From a bacterium (GTDB lineage: Bacteria > Eremiobacterota > Eremiobacteria > Baltobacterales > Baltobacteraceae): a DNA stretch of 22,013 nucleotides. Positions within the stretch are counted from its first letter, which is position 1, and every line of letters starts with the position of its first letter. The stretch lies in assembly GCA_021784715.1 (NCBI GenBank), contig JAJYHP010000138.1, positions 1 through 22,013 of the forward strand, given 5' to 3'. A program made the position numbers and the translations under genes. Shown here one piece after another: positions 1 through 7,710 of the stretch. Under the pieces are notes generated by a model. It had not been told where the DNA came from. It made no database searches and was given only the letters and a program-made list of their open reading frames with translations.

Positions 1-59
1 AAGAGCGCTCCGGCGAGCAATGCCGGAACGGATATCCAAACGAAAAGTAGGCGACGCAT
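1..59 (-). CDS. N-terminal fragment of an exported or membrane protein (partial, runs off the window)
   Basis: Reading the minus strand from the ATG at 59-57 gives MRRLLFVWISVPALLAGAL, which continues past the window edge. Two arginines followed by an unbroken hydrophobic stretch look like a signal peptide or signal anchor. The gene starts 45 bases after the stop codon of the YIP1-family gene on the same strand, so the two probably share a transcript. A weak AGG Shine-Dalgarno core lies 6 bases upstream of the ATG. YIP1-like genes often sit beside transporter adaptor or permease genes, so a membrane-fusion or secreted protein would fit, but 19 residues cannot show this. The start codon sits in the loop of a strong hairpin, described separately. 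Confidence 0.55.
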   Translation of the reverse strand, partial: MRRLLFVWISVPALLAGAL

Positions 60-71
60 ACGTCGCCTACT
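46..71 (-). promoter_or_regulatory. Perfect 11-bp hairpin holding the start codon of the partial gene
   Basis: Bases 46-56 and 61-71 are exact reverse complements and leave a four-base loop at 57-60. On the minus strand the loop reads TATG, so the ATG of the partial gene lies in the loop and its weak Shine-Dalgarno core lies in the upstream arm. The downstream arm ends in TTTTC, so the structure can also be read as a short intrinsic terminator after the YIP1-family gene. Both readings are inference; the inverted repeat itself is seen directly. Confidence 0.6.
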
Positions 72-104
72 ACGGGTCAGGTGGAGAAAAGTTTCAGGGA
101 GCGG

Positions 105-878
105 CTATGGGCTCGCCGACGCGCTCGCCGTTGGAGGCACTCCGTTGGTCGCTGCGGGGGGCTGGAAGGCGAACGCCGAGCCGATGATCGCGGGGATGAG
201 AAACACCGCGAGGGCGGCCGCCCAGGCCTTGGGTGCCGCCAGGCGCGCGACGCGCTGCATGAGCAGGGAGTTGAGCCAGAGTACCCAGAGCGTGAACGGT
301 GTAAACGCTGCGAGGAAGGCGATCACTTTAATGTTTGCCGACGGGACAATCGCGGCGAGCGAGAGGGAATTACGATAGATATCCATCATCCCGGTAAAGG
401 CATCGGGGCCACGTAGGGCGACCACGATCGAGCCGATCAGCGATCCGATTGCGACGACGATGAAGACGTTCATGCTCGCACACCAAAGCTGCTTGAAGGT
501 CGCTTTTCCGCCGAGAATGACGTTGCAGAGCAAGAGGATGATGGTTGCGATCAATACGAGTACGAGGATGCCGATCGGCGAGAAGATCCAGCTGAACGTC
601 GATAGTTTCAAACCGATCGCTGCAGCAGTCTTCGCGGCGGCCGCTTGCTTGGCAGTAACTGCTGCGGCTATTCGTTGTTCGTTTAATAAGCGATAGATAT
701 GTTGCTGGACCGGGCGGCTGGCCAAACCGGCGACGATCATAAGGATCGAGGAGGCGATGAACGCCCAACCCCAGGTCTGCTTCTCGGCGAGGCGGTCGAA
801 CGCGCTCGCCGGAGCGACGATGGTCTCGACGAGGCTCGAGAGTCCCGCGTTTTCTTGAGGAGGTGGTGCAGTTGTCAT
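105..878 (-). CDS. YIP1-family integral membrane protein
   Basis: A 257-residue protein with about five hydrophobic segments (roughly residues 36-55, 95-122, 135-155, 180-200 and 218-238). It has a short soluble N-terminus that includes ETIVAPASAFDRLAEKQTWG. An N-terminal segment of the type P-x-x-x-F-x-x-L, followed by a multi-pass domain, is typical of bacterial YIP1 (Yip1/DUF1282-like) proteins. These are often encoded next to ABC or efflux transporter genes and have no well-established biochemical role. The ATG at 878-876 has no clear Shine-Dalgarno sequence. The next gene on this strand starts 45 bases downstream and also encodes an exported-looking protein. The C-terminus is rich in Pro, Ala and Ser. 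The family call is fairly secure; the function is unknown. Confidence 0.75.
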   Translation of the reverse strand: MTTAPPPQENAGLSSLVETIVAPASAFDRLAEKQTWGWAFIASSILMIVAGLASRPVQQHIYRLLNEQRIAAAVTAKQAAAAKTAAAIGLKLSTFSWIFSPIGILVLVLIATIILLLCNVILGGKATFKQLWCASMNVFIVVAIGSLIGSIVVALRGPDAFTGMMDIYRNSLSLAAIVPSANIKVIAFLAAFTPFTLWVLWLNSLLMQRVARLAAPKAWAAALAVFLIPAIIGSAFAFQPPAATNGVPPTASASASP

Positions 879-886
879 GGCTGCGC

Positions 887-1179
887 CTATTGGCGGGCCG
901 CGGCTCGGTTCTTGCCGAGAGGAGCGGATCGTCGAGCAGGCAGCCGATCGGCGTCCCCGCTCGGAGGAGGCGTTCGAGGCGCCCCAAGCGCTCTCGCCTC
1001 AGCTCGAGCAGGTGAAGGACGAGAATATCTCGCGTTCGCCGCAGAGCATGCCAGGAATACAAACTTTCGGCCCGCGGCGCCGCGCTCGCCGCGGCTTTCG
1101 GTCGCCGCCTGGGGTGGTGGGCGATTCCGAGCAGGCTCGCGGTGAGTAGCGCGAGCGTGATAGAGTATCGGTAACCCAT
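887..1179 (-). pseudogene. Possible degraded or mis-framed small secreted-protein gene
   Basis: This is the longest stretch near the left end without a firm gene (879-1233). On the minus strand an ATG at 1179-1177 follows a strong GGAGGA Shine-Dalgarno sequence by 6 bases. It begins MGYRYSITLALLTASLLGIA, a convincing signal peptide. After that the frame becomes rich in Arg and Leu and does not stop; it runs out of frame about 500 bases into the YIP1-family gene. A stop in another minus-strand frame at 889-887, just 8 bases before the YIP1 ATG, would suit a gene with one frameshift, since 293 bases is not a multiple of three. I recognise no domain in any frame. It could be a pseudogene, a sequencing error or chance. 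Confidence 0.25.
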
Positions 1180-1233
1180 GGGCGTTCCTCCGCCCCTCAT
1201 TCCCACGCAGACAGCCGATGTAAAGGCCCCATA

Positions 1234-2928
1234 TTGAAAACGCAGAGTATCTCCGTTCCTAAGGCTCCCAAAGAGCCGTTCGTTCGCATCGTTCCGCTCG
1301 GCGGCTGCGGTGAGATCGGCCGCAACATGACGGTTATCGAGACCAATAACGATCTGGTCGTCGTCGATTGCGGGCTAATGTTCCCCGACGAGGAGATGTT
1401 CGGCGTCGACATCGTCATCAACGATTTTAGTTACGTTCGCGAACGCGTTCACAAGCTGCGCGCCGTCTTGGTAACGCACGGGCACGAGGATCACATCGGC
1501 GGCATTCCCTATTTTTTGCGGGAATTTCCGAACACGCCGATCGTGGGAACGGCGATCACCGGCGCGCTTATCAAGGCGAAGTCGCGCGAACACAAACTCG
1601 GCGAGATGCCGCTCGTCGCCGTCGCGCCGGGCGACCGCGTTCGTTACGGCGACATCGAGGCAGAGTTCGTACACATCAATCACTCGGTTGCCGGCGCGTG
1701 TTCGCTCGCGATCCGCACGCCGAGCGGAACGATCTTTCACACCGGCGATTTTAAATTCGATCAGACGCCGATCGACGGCCGGCCTGCCGATTTTGCCGCA
1801 CTCGCGCGCATCGGCGAAGAAGGGGTGCTCTGCATGCTCGCCGATTCGACGAATGCCGAGCGTCCGGGGCACACGCAGTCGGAGCGCGTCGTCGGCGAAG
1901 CGTTCACGACGATTTTCTCCAAAGCGACCGGACGCATCTTAATCGTCTCTTTCGCATCGAACGTTCCACGCATACAGCAAGCGATCGATCATGCCGAGAA
2001 ATTCGGCCGCAAGATCGCTTTTCTCGGGCGCTCGATGAACAACGTCTTGCACTTCGCTCGCGAGCACGGCCACCTTCGCATCCCACCCGATATTTTAGTG
2101 AAGATCGAAGATGTAGGTAGCCTTCGCGCCGACCAAATCGTCGTGATGACGACGGGTTCTCAAGGCGAGCCGATGAGCGGGCTCTCGCGGATGTCGGTGC
2201 GCGACCATCCGAAATTCTCCATCGACCCCGGCGATACGATCGTCATCAGTGCGACGCCGATTCCCGGCAACGAGAAAAGCGTGTATCGCACGATCAACAA
2301 TCTTTATCGCCTCGGCGCGACGGTGATTCACGGGAGCGAAGGGCGCGCCCACGTCTCCGGGCACGCTTCGCAAGAAGAGCTTTTGTTGATGCTCAACCTC
2401 ATTAGGCCGGAGTACTTCATTCCGGTTCACGGCGAGTATCGGATGTTGGTGACGCACGGCCGCTTGGCGACGAAAACGGGAGTGCATCCCGAGAGCGTCT
2501 TCGTTATCGAAAACGGCGATATCGTCGAATTTACCGCCGAGTACGGCGACAAAATCGGCAAGACCTACGGCGGCATGGTGCTCGTCGACGGGACGGGCCT
2601 CGGTGAGATCGGCGAGGCCGTTCTGCGCGACCGGAAGATGCTCTCCAACGACGGCATCGTCACTGCAGTCGTTGCAATCGATGCCGAAGAGGCGCAGACG
2701 ATCGGCGTGCCCGATATCGTGACGCGCGGTGCGTTCTACGAACCCGAATCCGAAGAGTTGATCGAGCATCTGCGCGCGCATTTAAGCGCGATGTTGGCGA
2801 CGCTTTCGAACGATGCGTTGCGCGACACGAACTCGGTTCGCGAACACGTGCGCGCGACGCTCGCTAAGGAGATCTTCTCGCGTACGCGTCGCCGACCGGT
2901 GATCGTCCCGATCGTAATCGAGGCGTAG
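1234..2928 (+). CDS. rnj: Ribonuclease J
   Basis: RNase J is a zinc-dependent 5'-3' exoribonuclease and endonuclease of the metallo-beta-lactamase/beta-CASP family that processes mRNA and rRNA in the cytoplasm. The 564-residue length matches the family. Visible motifs: PLGGCGEIGRN at 21-31; the metal-binding HGHEDH at 82-87; H149; HTGDFKFD at 168-175; the beta-CASP signature HVSGHAS at 372-378; and PVHGEYRML at 396-404. A C-terminal domain follows, ending in the basic stretch RTRRRPVIVP. The start is a TTG at 1234, chosen because an AAAGG Shine-Dalgarno lies 7 bases upstream and no usable ATG occurs before the conserved core. The EamA transporter gene begins 9 bases after its stop, so the two are probably co-transcribed. 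Confidence 0.96.
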   Translation: MKTQSISVPKAPKEPFVRIVPLGGCGEIGRNMTVIETNNDLVVVDCGLMFPDEEMFGVDIVINDFSYVRERVHKLRAVLVTHGHEDHIGGIPYFLREFPNTPIVGTAITGALIKAKSREHKLGEMPLVAVAPGDRVRYGDIEAEFVHINHSVAGACSLAIRTPSGTIFHTGDFKFDQTPIDGRPADFAALARIGEEGVLCMLADSTNAERPGHTQSERVVGEAFTTIFSKATGRILIVSFASNVPRIQQAIDHAEKFGRKIAFLGRSMNNVLHFAREHGHLRIPPDILVKIEDVGSLRADQIVVMTTGSQGEPMSGLSRMSVRDHPKFSIDPGDTIVISATPIPGNEKSVYRTINNLYRLGATVIHGSEGRAHVSGHASQEELLLMLNLIRPEYFIPVHGEYRMLVTHGRLATKTGVHPESVFVIENGDIVEFTAEYGDKIGKTYGGMVLVDGTGLGEIGEAVLRDRKMLSNDGIVTAVVAIDAEEAQTIGVPDIVTRGAFYEPESEELIEHLRAHLSAMLATLSNDALRDTNSVREHVRATLAKEIFSRTRRRPVIVPIVIEA

Positions 2929-2937
2929 TCCCCGCCG

Positions 2938-3771
2938 TTGGGGATACTTCTCGCTCTGGTCGCAGCCGCCGCATACGGCAGCGCCGATTTTCTCGGCGGG
3001 ATGGCCGCGCGCAAGGCGGCATTGCTTACCGTCGCGCTGGGAGCCCAAGCGGTCGGGTTGATCGTTATTGCGATCGCGCTTGCGCTCCACCCCGAGCTTT
3101 TTTCGCTCGCCTCGCTTGGGTGGGGCGCGCTCGCCGGGCTCGCCGGTGCGGCGGGTATCGCCCTGCTCTATCATGCGCTCTCCATCGGGCGCATGGGCGT
3201 CGTCTCCCCGGTAACGGCGCTGCTTGCCGCGACGGTTCCGGTCATCTTCGGCGTCGTCACCGGCGAACGTCCCTCTCCGCTTGCATATGGCGGGCTGGTG
3301 TTGGCCGCGGCGGCGATCGTCGCGATCTCCGCCTCCTTCGAGAGCGACGGCAGGCGAGAATTCAATACCGCAGGTTTGCGCGAAGCGTTGCTCGCCGGCA
3401 TCGCCTTCGGTGCATTCTTTACCCTGCTCGGATTAACGCGCGACGGAGCGCCGCTCCTCGCGCTTCTCGGATCGCGCCTCGCTTCGGTGAGCTTGCTCGC
3501 TTCGATCGTCGTTGCGACCCGCACGCCGCTGCGCCTCAACGGCGCGACGCCGCTCGTTCTGGTCGGCGGCGCGCTCGATATGGCTGCAAACTTGTTGTAT
3601 CTGCTCGCCGCAAGGATCGACGGGCTTGCAATCTCCGCGGTCTTAACCTCGCTCTACCCGGCCTCGACCGTTCTTCTCGCGGCGGTGATTTTGCGCGAGC
3701 GACTCTCGCGTATTCAGTGGATCGGCGTGCTCTGCGCACTGGTCGCCGTGGGCATGATCGCGGCGAGGTAG
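2938..3771 (+). CDS. EamA/DMT-superfamily transporter
   Basis: A 277-residue, almost wholly hydrophobic protein with about ten predicted membrane segments in two five-helix repeats. This is the architecture of EamA (drug/metabolite transporter) proteins, which move small metabolites across the inner membrane. The N-terminus (ILLALVAAAAYGSADFLGG) and the ALSIGRMGVVSPVTAL segment near residue 80 are typical of the first repeat. The second repeat ends in AVILRERLSRIQWIGVL near residue 255. The start is a TTG only 9 bases after the RNase J stop, with no Shine-Dalgarno, which suggests translational coupling. The substrate cannot be read from the sequence, and pairing with RNase J gives no clue to it. 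Confidence 0.9.
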   Translation: MGILLALVAAAAYGSADFLGGMAARKAALLTVALGAQAVGLIVIAIALALHPELFSLASLGWGALAGLAGAAGIALLYHALSIGRMGVVSPVTALLAATVPVIFGVVTGERPSPLAYGGLVLAAAAIVAISASFESDGRREFNTAGLREALLAGIAFGAFFTLLGLTRDGAPLLALLGSRLASVSLLASIVVATRTPLRLNGATPLVLVGGALDMAANLLYLLAARIDGLAISAVLTSLYPASTVLLAAVILRERLSRIQWIGVLCALVAVGMIAAR

Positions 3772-3816
3772 CGGTCGCCGTGCAGGCCTGCAAACCTTCG
3801 CATCTAAACGACCTTC

Positions 3817-4152
3817 ATGAAGATCGTGAAGAGTACGCGGAGAATCTTTCTCGCCGGTGCCGCACTCGGTGTCGGCGCCGCGCTTTTGCCCGGTGCCGTC
3901 GTGGTTGAAGCGGCTCCGGCGAGTTCGCCGGCACCGAGCCCGACACCGGTTCCCCTGCCGACGCCTTCGCCGGGAGCGCTCGATCTCGCGCGGTCGATGC
4001 GCCGCTTCGATCCAAGTCTCAGCGATGCAGAGATCGGCGCTATCGCGCAGGGCATCGAACAGGGCTACGGTTTCGGTGCGACGTTAAACAAGAACGGAAC
4101 GGTACTGCAGAACGGCGATGCGCCGGTGCCGCAATTTTCGGTGCGGCCGTGA
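3817..4152 (+). CDS. Small Tat-signal protein, likely partner of the downstream amidase
   Basis: A 111-residue protein. Residues 1-33 look like a twin-arginine signal: STRRIFLAGAALGVG carries the RR-x-F-L core followed by a mildly hydrophobic segment, with possible cleavage after VEA-AP. A Pro/Ser/Thr-rich spacer (about 34-53) leads to a compact C-terminal part that includes FDPSLSDAEIGAIAQGIEQG and a Gly/Asn-rich tail. I know no named domain for it. It overlaps the amidase start by four bases (GTGA), a sign of translational coupling. The amidase itself has no signal peptide, so this protein might act as an exported subunit or carrier; that is inference. The ATG at 3817 has no clear Shine-Dalgarno. 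Confidence 0.75.
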   Translation: MKIVKSTRRIFLAGAALGVGAALLPGAVVVEAAPASSPAPSPTPVPLPTPSPGALDLARSMRRFDPSLSDAEIGAIAQGIEQGYGFGATLNKNGTVLQNGDAPVPQFSVRP

Positions 4153-5543
4153 ACGATATCGATCTCGCGTTCGCCGACGCATCGACGCTGGGCCGTGAAA
4201 TCGCCCGGAAACGCATCTCGTCGGTCGAATTAACGAAGCTGTATATCGACCGACTCGAGCGCTACGGTGCGCGCTTCGGCGCGGTCGTCACGATCGTGCA
4301 CGAGCGAGCGATGAAGGAAGCGAAGGCCGCCGACCGCGCGCTCGCGCGCGGCGACCGAAAGAGCCCGCTCCATGGCGTTCCCTACGGAGTGAAGGATCTG
4401 CTCGCGGCAGTCGGCGCGCCGACGACGTGGGGAGCCGCACCCTATCGCGACCGGTATTTCGATTTCGACGGAGCGGTCGTGGAACGGCTCCATGCCGCGG
4501 GGGCGGTGTTGATCGCCAAACTCGCAATGGTCGAACTCGCCGGAGCGTTCGGATACAACGGCGCCGATGCGTCGTTTACCGGCCCCGGAAGAACTCCGTG
4601 GAACCGCGACTTTTGGAGCGGTGGGAGCTCGAGCGGCCCCGGCGCAGCGGTCGCCGCCGGATTGGTCGGTTTCGCGATCGGTTCCGAGACGAACGGTTCG
4701 ATTCTGACGCCGAGCGCGATGTGCGGCGTCTCGGGCTTACGCCCCACCTTCGGGCGCGTCAGCCGCTACGGCGCGATGGCGCTGATGTGGAGCTCCGATA
4801 AGCTCGGGCCGATGGCGCGGTCGGCGCGCGATACGTTGGCGATTCTGCGCATCGTCGCGGGCGGCGATCCGCGCGACGACAGCACGCGAAGCGAGCCGTT
4901 CTACCAACCGAAGAAGAAGCCGCGCGTCGCCGTCATCGTCGGCGCACGCAAACAAACGCAAGCGGCGGTCGTCAAGAATTTCGACGCATCGCTTGCCGCA
5001 ATCGGCGATGCAGTGACGCTCGCCGACGAGGTGAAGTTGCCCGATCTCCCCTACGGAGCAACGATCGGTGCGTTGCTCAACGGCGAGAGCGCCGCCGCCT
5101 TCCGCGATCTCATCGAGAGCGGAAAATCGCGCGAACTGCAATCGCCCGACGACCGCTTCGGCGGATACGTTCAGTACGAAACGCGCGCCGTCGACTACGT
5201 CGATGCGATGCGTCGTCGACGAGAGATCGTCGCGGCGGTCGGGAAAACGATCGCTCCGTACGACGCCGTGCTCTTTCCGACACTGCCGACCGTCGCCTAT
5301 CCGATCGGTACGCCGTTCGATAAAGTCTACCCCGATTCACCCGGGGCGATCGATCCGGTCACGCCGGGGAACCTTTGCGGTCTCCCGTCGATGAGCGTCC
5401 CGAATGGATTTGGGGAGCATCATCTCCCGACGGGTTTCGGTATGATGGCCAACCCATGGCGAGAACGCGACCTGGTAGCGATAGCGACGAGCTTTCAAGC
5501 GCGTACCGCGTTCCACACGATGCGGCCGCCCGGAGTGGAGTAG
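4149..5543 (+). CDS. Amidase-signature family hydrolase
   Basis: A 464-residue member of the amidase signature family, which hydrolyses amide bonds with a Ser-cisSer-Lys triad. The general-base lysine is K82 in HGVPYGVKDLL. The Gly/Ser-rich loop SGGSSSGPGAAVAAG (about 157-171) supplies the cis-Ser, and the nucleophile is S184 in SETNGSI. CGVSGLRPTFGRVSRYG follows as expected. The loop has Pro164 where Ser or Gly is common. Length suits a stand-alone amidase. A GatA subunit of tRNA amidotransferase is less likely because no gatB or gatC lies nearby and a Tat-signal gene precedes it. The GTG start overlaps that gene's stop. The substrate is unknown. The glycosyltransferase gene converges 34 bases downstream. 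Confidence 0.9.
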   Translation: MNDIDLAFADASTLGREIARKRISSVELTKLYIDRLERYGARFGAVVTIVHERAMKEAKAADRALARGDRKSPLHGVPYGVKDLLAAVGAPTTWGAAPYRDRYFDFDGAVVERLHAAGAVLIAKLAMVELAGAFGYNGADASFTGPGRTPWNRDFWSGGSSSGPGAAVAAGLVGFAIGSETNGSILTPSAMCGVSGLRPTFGRVSRYGAMALMWSSDKLGPMARSARDTLAILRIVAGGDPRDDSTRSEPFYQPKKKPRVAVIVGARKQTQAAVVKNFDASLAAIGDAVTLADEVKLPDLPYGATIGALLNGESAAAFRDLIESGKSRELQSPDDRFGGYVQYETRAVDYVDAMRRRREIVAAVGKTIAPYDAVLFPTLPTVAYPIGTPFDKVYPDSPGAIDPVTPGNLCGLPSMSVPNGFGEHHLPTGFGMMANPWRERDLVAIATSFQARTAFHTMRPPGVE

Positions 5544-5577
5544 CGGCGCGCGCGTCGGCGGGAATACCGATCGGTGC

Positions 5578-6726
5578 TTAGGCTTCGAGCGCGCGTTCGT
5601 ACGCGTGCAACGTCGCCTGCGCCGCGGCGGGCCAGGTGAAGGCTTCGAGAACGCGCCGACGCGCCGACGCGCGAAGCGCTGCGTCGCGTTCGTATCGGTT
5701 CCAAGCCCTCTGCGTCGCGCGGAGAATCGACCACGCGTCGCACGGGTCGCAATAATAGGCCGCCTCGCCGAAATACTCCGACTCGAAGCCGAGATTGCCG
5801 ACCACGATCGCCGTGTCGGCGAGTAGCGCCTCGAGCGACGAAAGCCCCGGCGATTCGAACAGGCTCGGTAAAAGATGAACTCGCGCCGCGGCGTAGAGAT
5901 GTCGCAACTGTTGTTGAGGAATAGCCGGGTAATAATAGACCGGCGCCTTTCGCCGCGCGCCGAGATCGCGGAAGCGAGCGAAGATCTCCGGGTCGGTGGC
6001 GTCGCCGACAAAGACGAGCGGATACTCGGTGTGCTTGAGTGCGAGCAATACGAAATCTTGTTGCTTTCGCGCGTCGAAACGCGCCGACATGAGCGCAAAT
6101 GGTGCGCTGCGGAGCTCGGCCGGCACTGCGGTGGGGTCGCCGCCGGAGAACAGAGCGGCATCGACGGCGTTCGGCACGACCGCGTGATCGCAAAAATCGC
6201 CGAGGTAGGTGAAGATTGCAGCGAGCTCCATCCAGGAGTTCGGCAAAATTGCATCGAGCCGGGAGAGGACGCCTCGACATGCCGCCGTCGAGGGGTGTGC
6301 GGTCCAGGCCGTCAGCGTGGTGCCGTCGACGGTAATATCGACGCTGCGTCGCGCGATCTTCTCTAGGATGTCGCGCGCGTTTTCAATATCGAGAGAGCCG
6401 CGGTCGCGGGTACTCTCAAATAACCAGCGTCGCGCGGCATGCATCCACCGCAGGGTATGGTGCGGCGCCCAAATCGGCGAGAGGACGACCCGTACGCGTT
6501 CGCGCACCGGGGCGAGCAGGTCGAGTTGCCGATCGAGCGGATCGGGTAGATGGAGGCTCGTCCAGAGGTGGACGATATCGAACGCGGTTTCGCACGCGCG
6601 TTGCGCAGGGGCAATCTCGACCTCCACGCCGAGTGCACGAAGCTCGCGGGCAGTCGCCTCCATTTGCACGACATCGCCGCCGAAGACGCGGTTGCCGTCT
6701 TCGCGGGGGACGAAGAGCACGCGCAT
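5578..6726 (-). CDS. Family GT4-like glycosyltransferase
   Basis: A 382-residue retaining glycosyltransferase of the GT-B fold. The N-terminal Rossmann half contains RVFGGDVVQMEATARELRAL near 13-32, the region of the glycine-rich acceptor loop. The C-terminal half carries LPNSW (161-165), VVPNAVD (183-189) and the nucleotide-sugar-binding E-x7-E motif, E291 to E299, in FESPGLSSLEALL. These are hallmarks of GT4 enzymes, which build cell-surface or exopolysaccharides from nucleotide sugars. The ATG lies 6 bases after the stop of the tandem PilZ gene on the same strand; a GGAGGG sequence inside the last PilZ codons, 12 bases upstream, may be its Shine-Dalgarno. The PilZ neighbour hints at cyclic-di-GMP control. 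Sugar and acceptor are unknown. Confidence 0.88.
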   Translation of the reverse strand: MRVLFVPREDGNRVFGGDVVQMEATARELRALGVEVEIAPAQRACETAFDIVHLWTSLHLPDPLDRQLDLLAPVRERVRVVLSPIWAPHHTLRWMHAARRWLFESTRDRGSLDIENARDILEKIARRSVDITVDGTTLTAWTAHPSTAACRGVLSRLDAILPNSWMELAAIFTYLGDFCDHAVVPNAVDAALFSGGDPTAVPAELRSAPFALMSARFDARKQQDFVLLALKHTEYPLVFVGDATDPEIFARFRDLGARRKAPVYYYPAIPQQQLRHLYAAARVHLLPSLFESPGLSSLEALLADTAIVVGNLGFESEYFGEAAYYCDPCDAWSILRATQRAWNRYERDAALRASARRRVLEAFTWPAAAQATLHAYERALEA

Positions 6727-6732
6727 CGTGCG

Positions 6733-7614
6733 CTATTTCCCTCCGGATCGCAGCCGACGGAGTTGCATCGCGTGATTGAAGCGCACGATCTCCTCACGCG
6801 AATAGCCGTCGAGATTGGTAAACTCGACACCGTAGGAGTTTCGCCCCTCAACCGGAGCGAGCTTGGCGACGACTTGAGCCCGAGCAAAAATCTGATCGAA
6901 GGATCGCCGATTATCGGGGACGCGCACGCGACGCGGACCGAACGGCGTTATTTCCGTCCGCTCTCCGCCCTTGGGGAAGACGTCGAGTACGTCGTTGGGG
7001 AGCGTGAATCGTAACTCGATCTCGCTGCCGTCTTCGATCGTGTCGCCGCAGACGAGTCGGATTCCGCCGGCGCTCACATCGGCGCAAAAACCGCTGATCC
7101 ATACCGAGCCAGGTCGACGAAAGGAGATCGGAAACGAGACGCTCTGCCGGAGATCCTTGCGACGTTGATCGTTCTGCGCGGGAGGTTTCTCGTCGCGTGC
7201 ATGCGATCGTGCGGCCGCCTCGCGTCGCTGCAATTCCATGATTTCGGCATGGAGTTGCTTGCGTTCGGCGGGCGAAATGCCGTCGAAGGTAATACCGTAC
7301 TCGTATCCCGCACCATCGGAGGGAGATCTTCGCCCGGCAACGTGGCCCCGAAGGCGCAATGCAGAGCCGCTCCCGCGCCGCAATTCAAAACGGACGACGC
7401 ACTCGCGGTCGAGCAAGACCAGCGATCGAATGCGACAACCCGTCTCGGAAATATCGATCAGCGTCCCGAAAACCTGGGCCGCTTTGCCGCCGGCCTCAAA
7501 CGAAATGGGGATCTCGAGCGACTGTCTAAAAGCCGTCCGTTTCGGAGTTGCATTCTCGCCGCCCGAGCGCGGAGGGTTTCCGGAGCCGCCCGAACCTCGC
7601 GTAATCCAGGACAT
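6733..7614 (-). CDS. Tandem PilZ-domain protein (cyclic-di-GMP receptor)
   Basis: A 293-residue protein with two PilZ domains. The first has RTAFR at 26-30 and DISETG at 54-59. The second has RKDLR at 152-156 and DVSAGG at 179-184. Both match the RxxxR and [D/N]xSxxG motifs that bind cyclic-di-GMP, so both domains should be competent. They are joined by a charged, probably helical linker (about 115-150). Each domain ends in a strand with a Y-G-(I/V)-x-F pattern (YGITF, YGVEF). There is no signal peptide or membrane segment, so it is cytoplasmic. It is followed 6 bases later by the glycosyltransferase gene, which suggests the pair sets polysaccharide output. The ATG has only a weak AGG upstream. 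Confidence 0.9.
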   Translation of the reverse strand: MSWITRGSGGSGNPPRSGGENATPKRTAFRQSLEIPISFEAGGKAAQVFGTLIDISETGCRIRSLVLLDRECVVRFELRRGSGSALRLRGHVAGRRSPSDGAGYEYGITFDGISPAERKQLHAEIMELQRREAAARSHARDEKPPAQNDQRRKDLRQSVSFPISFRRPGSVWISGFCADVSAGGIRLVCGDTIEDGSEIELRFTLPNDVLDVFPKGGERTEITPFGPRRVRVPDNRRSFDQIFARAQVVAKLAPVEGRNSYGVEFTNLDGYSREEIVRFNHAMQLRRLRSGGK

Positions 7615-7670
7615 AGCCGACCTATTTAGGGAGCGGCTCGCGAGAACCCTTATTGCTCGTCCGCCCGGCT

Positions 7671-7693
7671 CCGCGAGGGGCGTGCCCCCGCGG
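7671..7693 (-). other. GC-rich stem-loop between the isocitrate dehydrogenase and PilZ genes
   Basis: In the 96-base gap between these minus-strand genes, 7671-7693 folds into a 9-bp GC stem with a one-base bulge and a four-base loop. No T-run follows on the minus strand, so it is not a standard intrinsic terminator. It could slow the polymerase or protect the upstream mRNA end. The fold is seen in the sequence; any role is inference. Confidence 0.3.
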
Positions 7694-7710
7694 CCCGGCC
7701 GGCTGCCGTG

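Noticed and set aside
9..27. 6-bp hairpin at the window edge as a second terminator
   Set aside because: It lies inside the signal-peptide codons of the partial gene and has no T-run after it.
877..1149. Plus-strand 90-residue frame with a GAGGAGG-like sequence upstream
   Set aside because: The Shine-Dalgarno-like bases are the reverse complement of Pro-rich codons of the YIP1-family gene, the spacing is long, and the translation is an Arg/Pro/Glu-rich shadow without a domain.
3781..3792. 12-base perfect palindrome just before the Tat-signal gene
   Set aside because: It is self-complementary with no loop and no second copy nearby; by itself it is not enough for an operator call in GC-rich DNA.
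5566..5575. 10-base palindrome between the convergent amidase and glycosyltransferase genes as a shared terminator
   Set aside because: It has no loop and no T-run on either strand.
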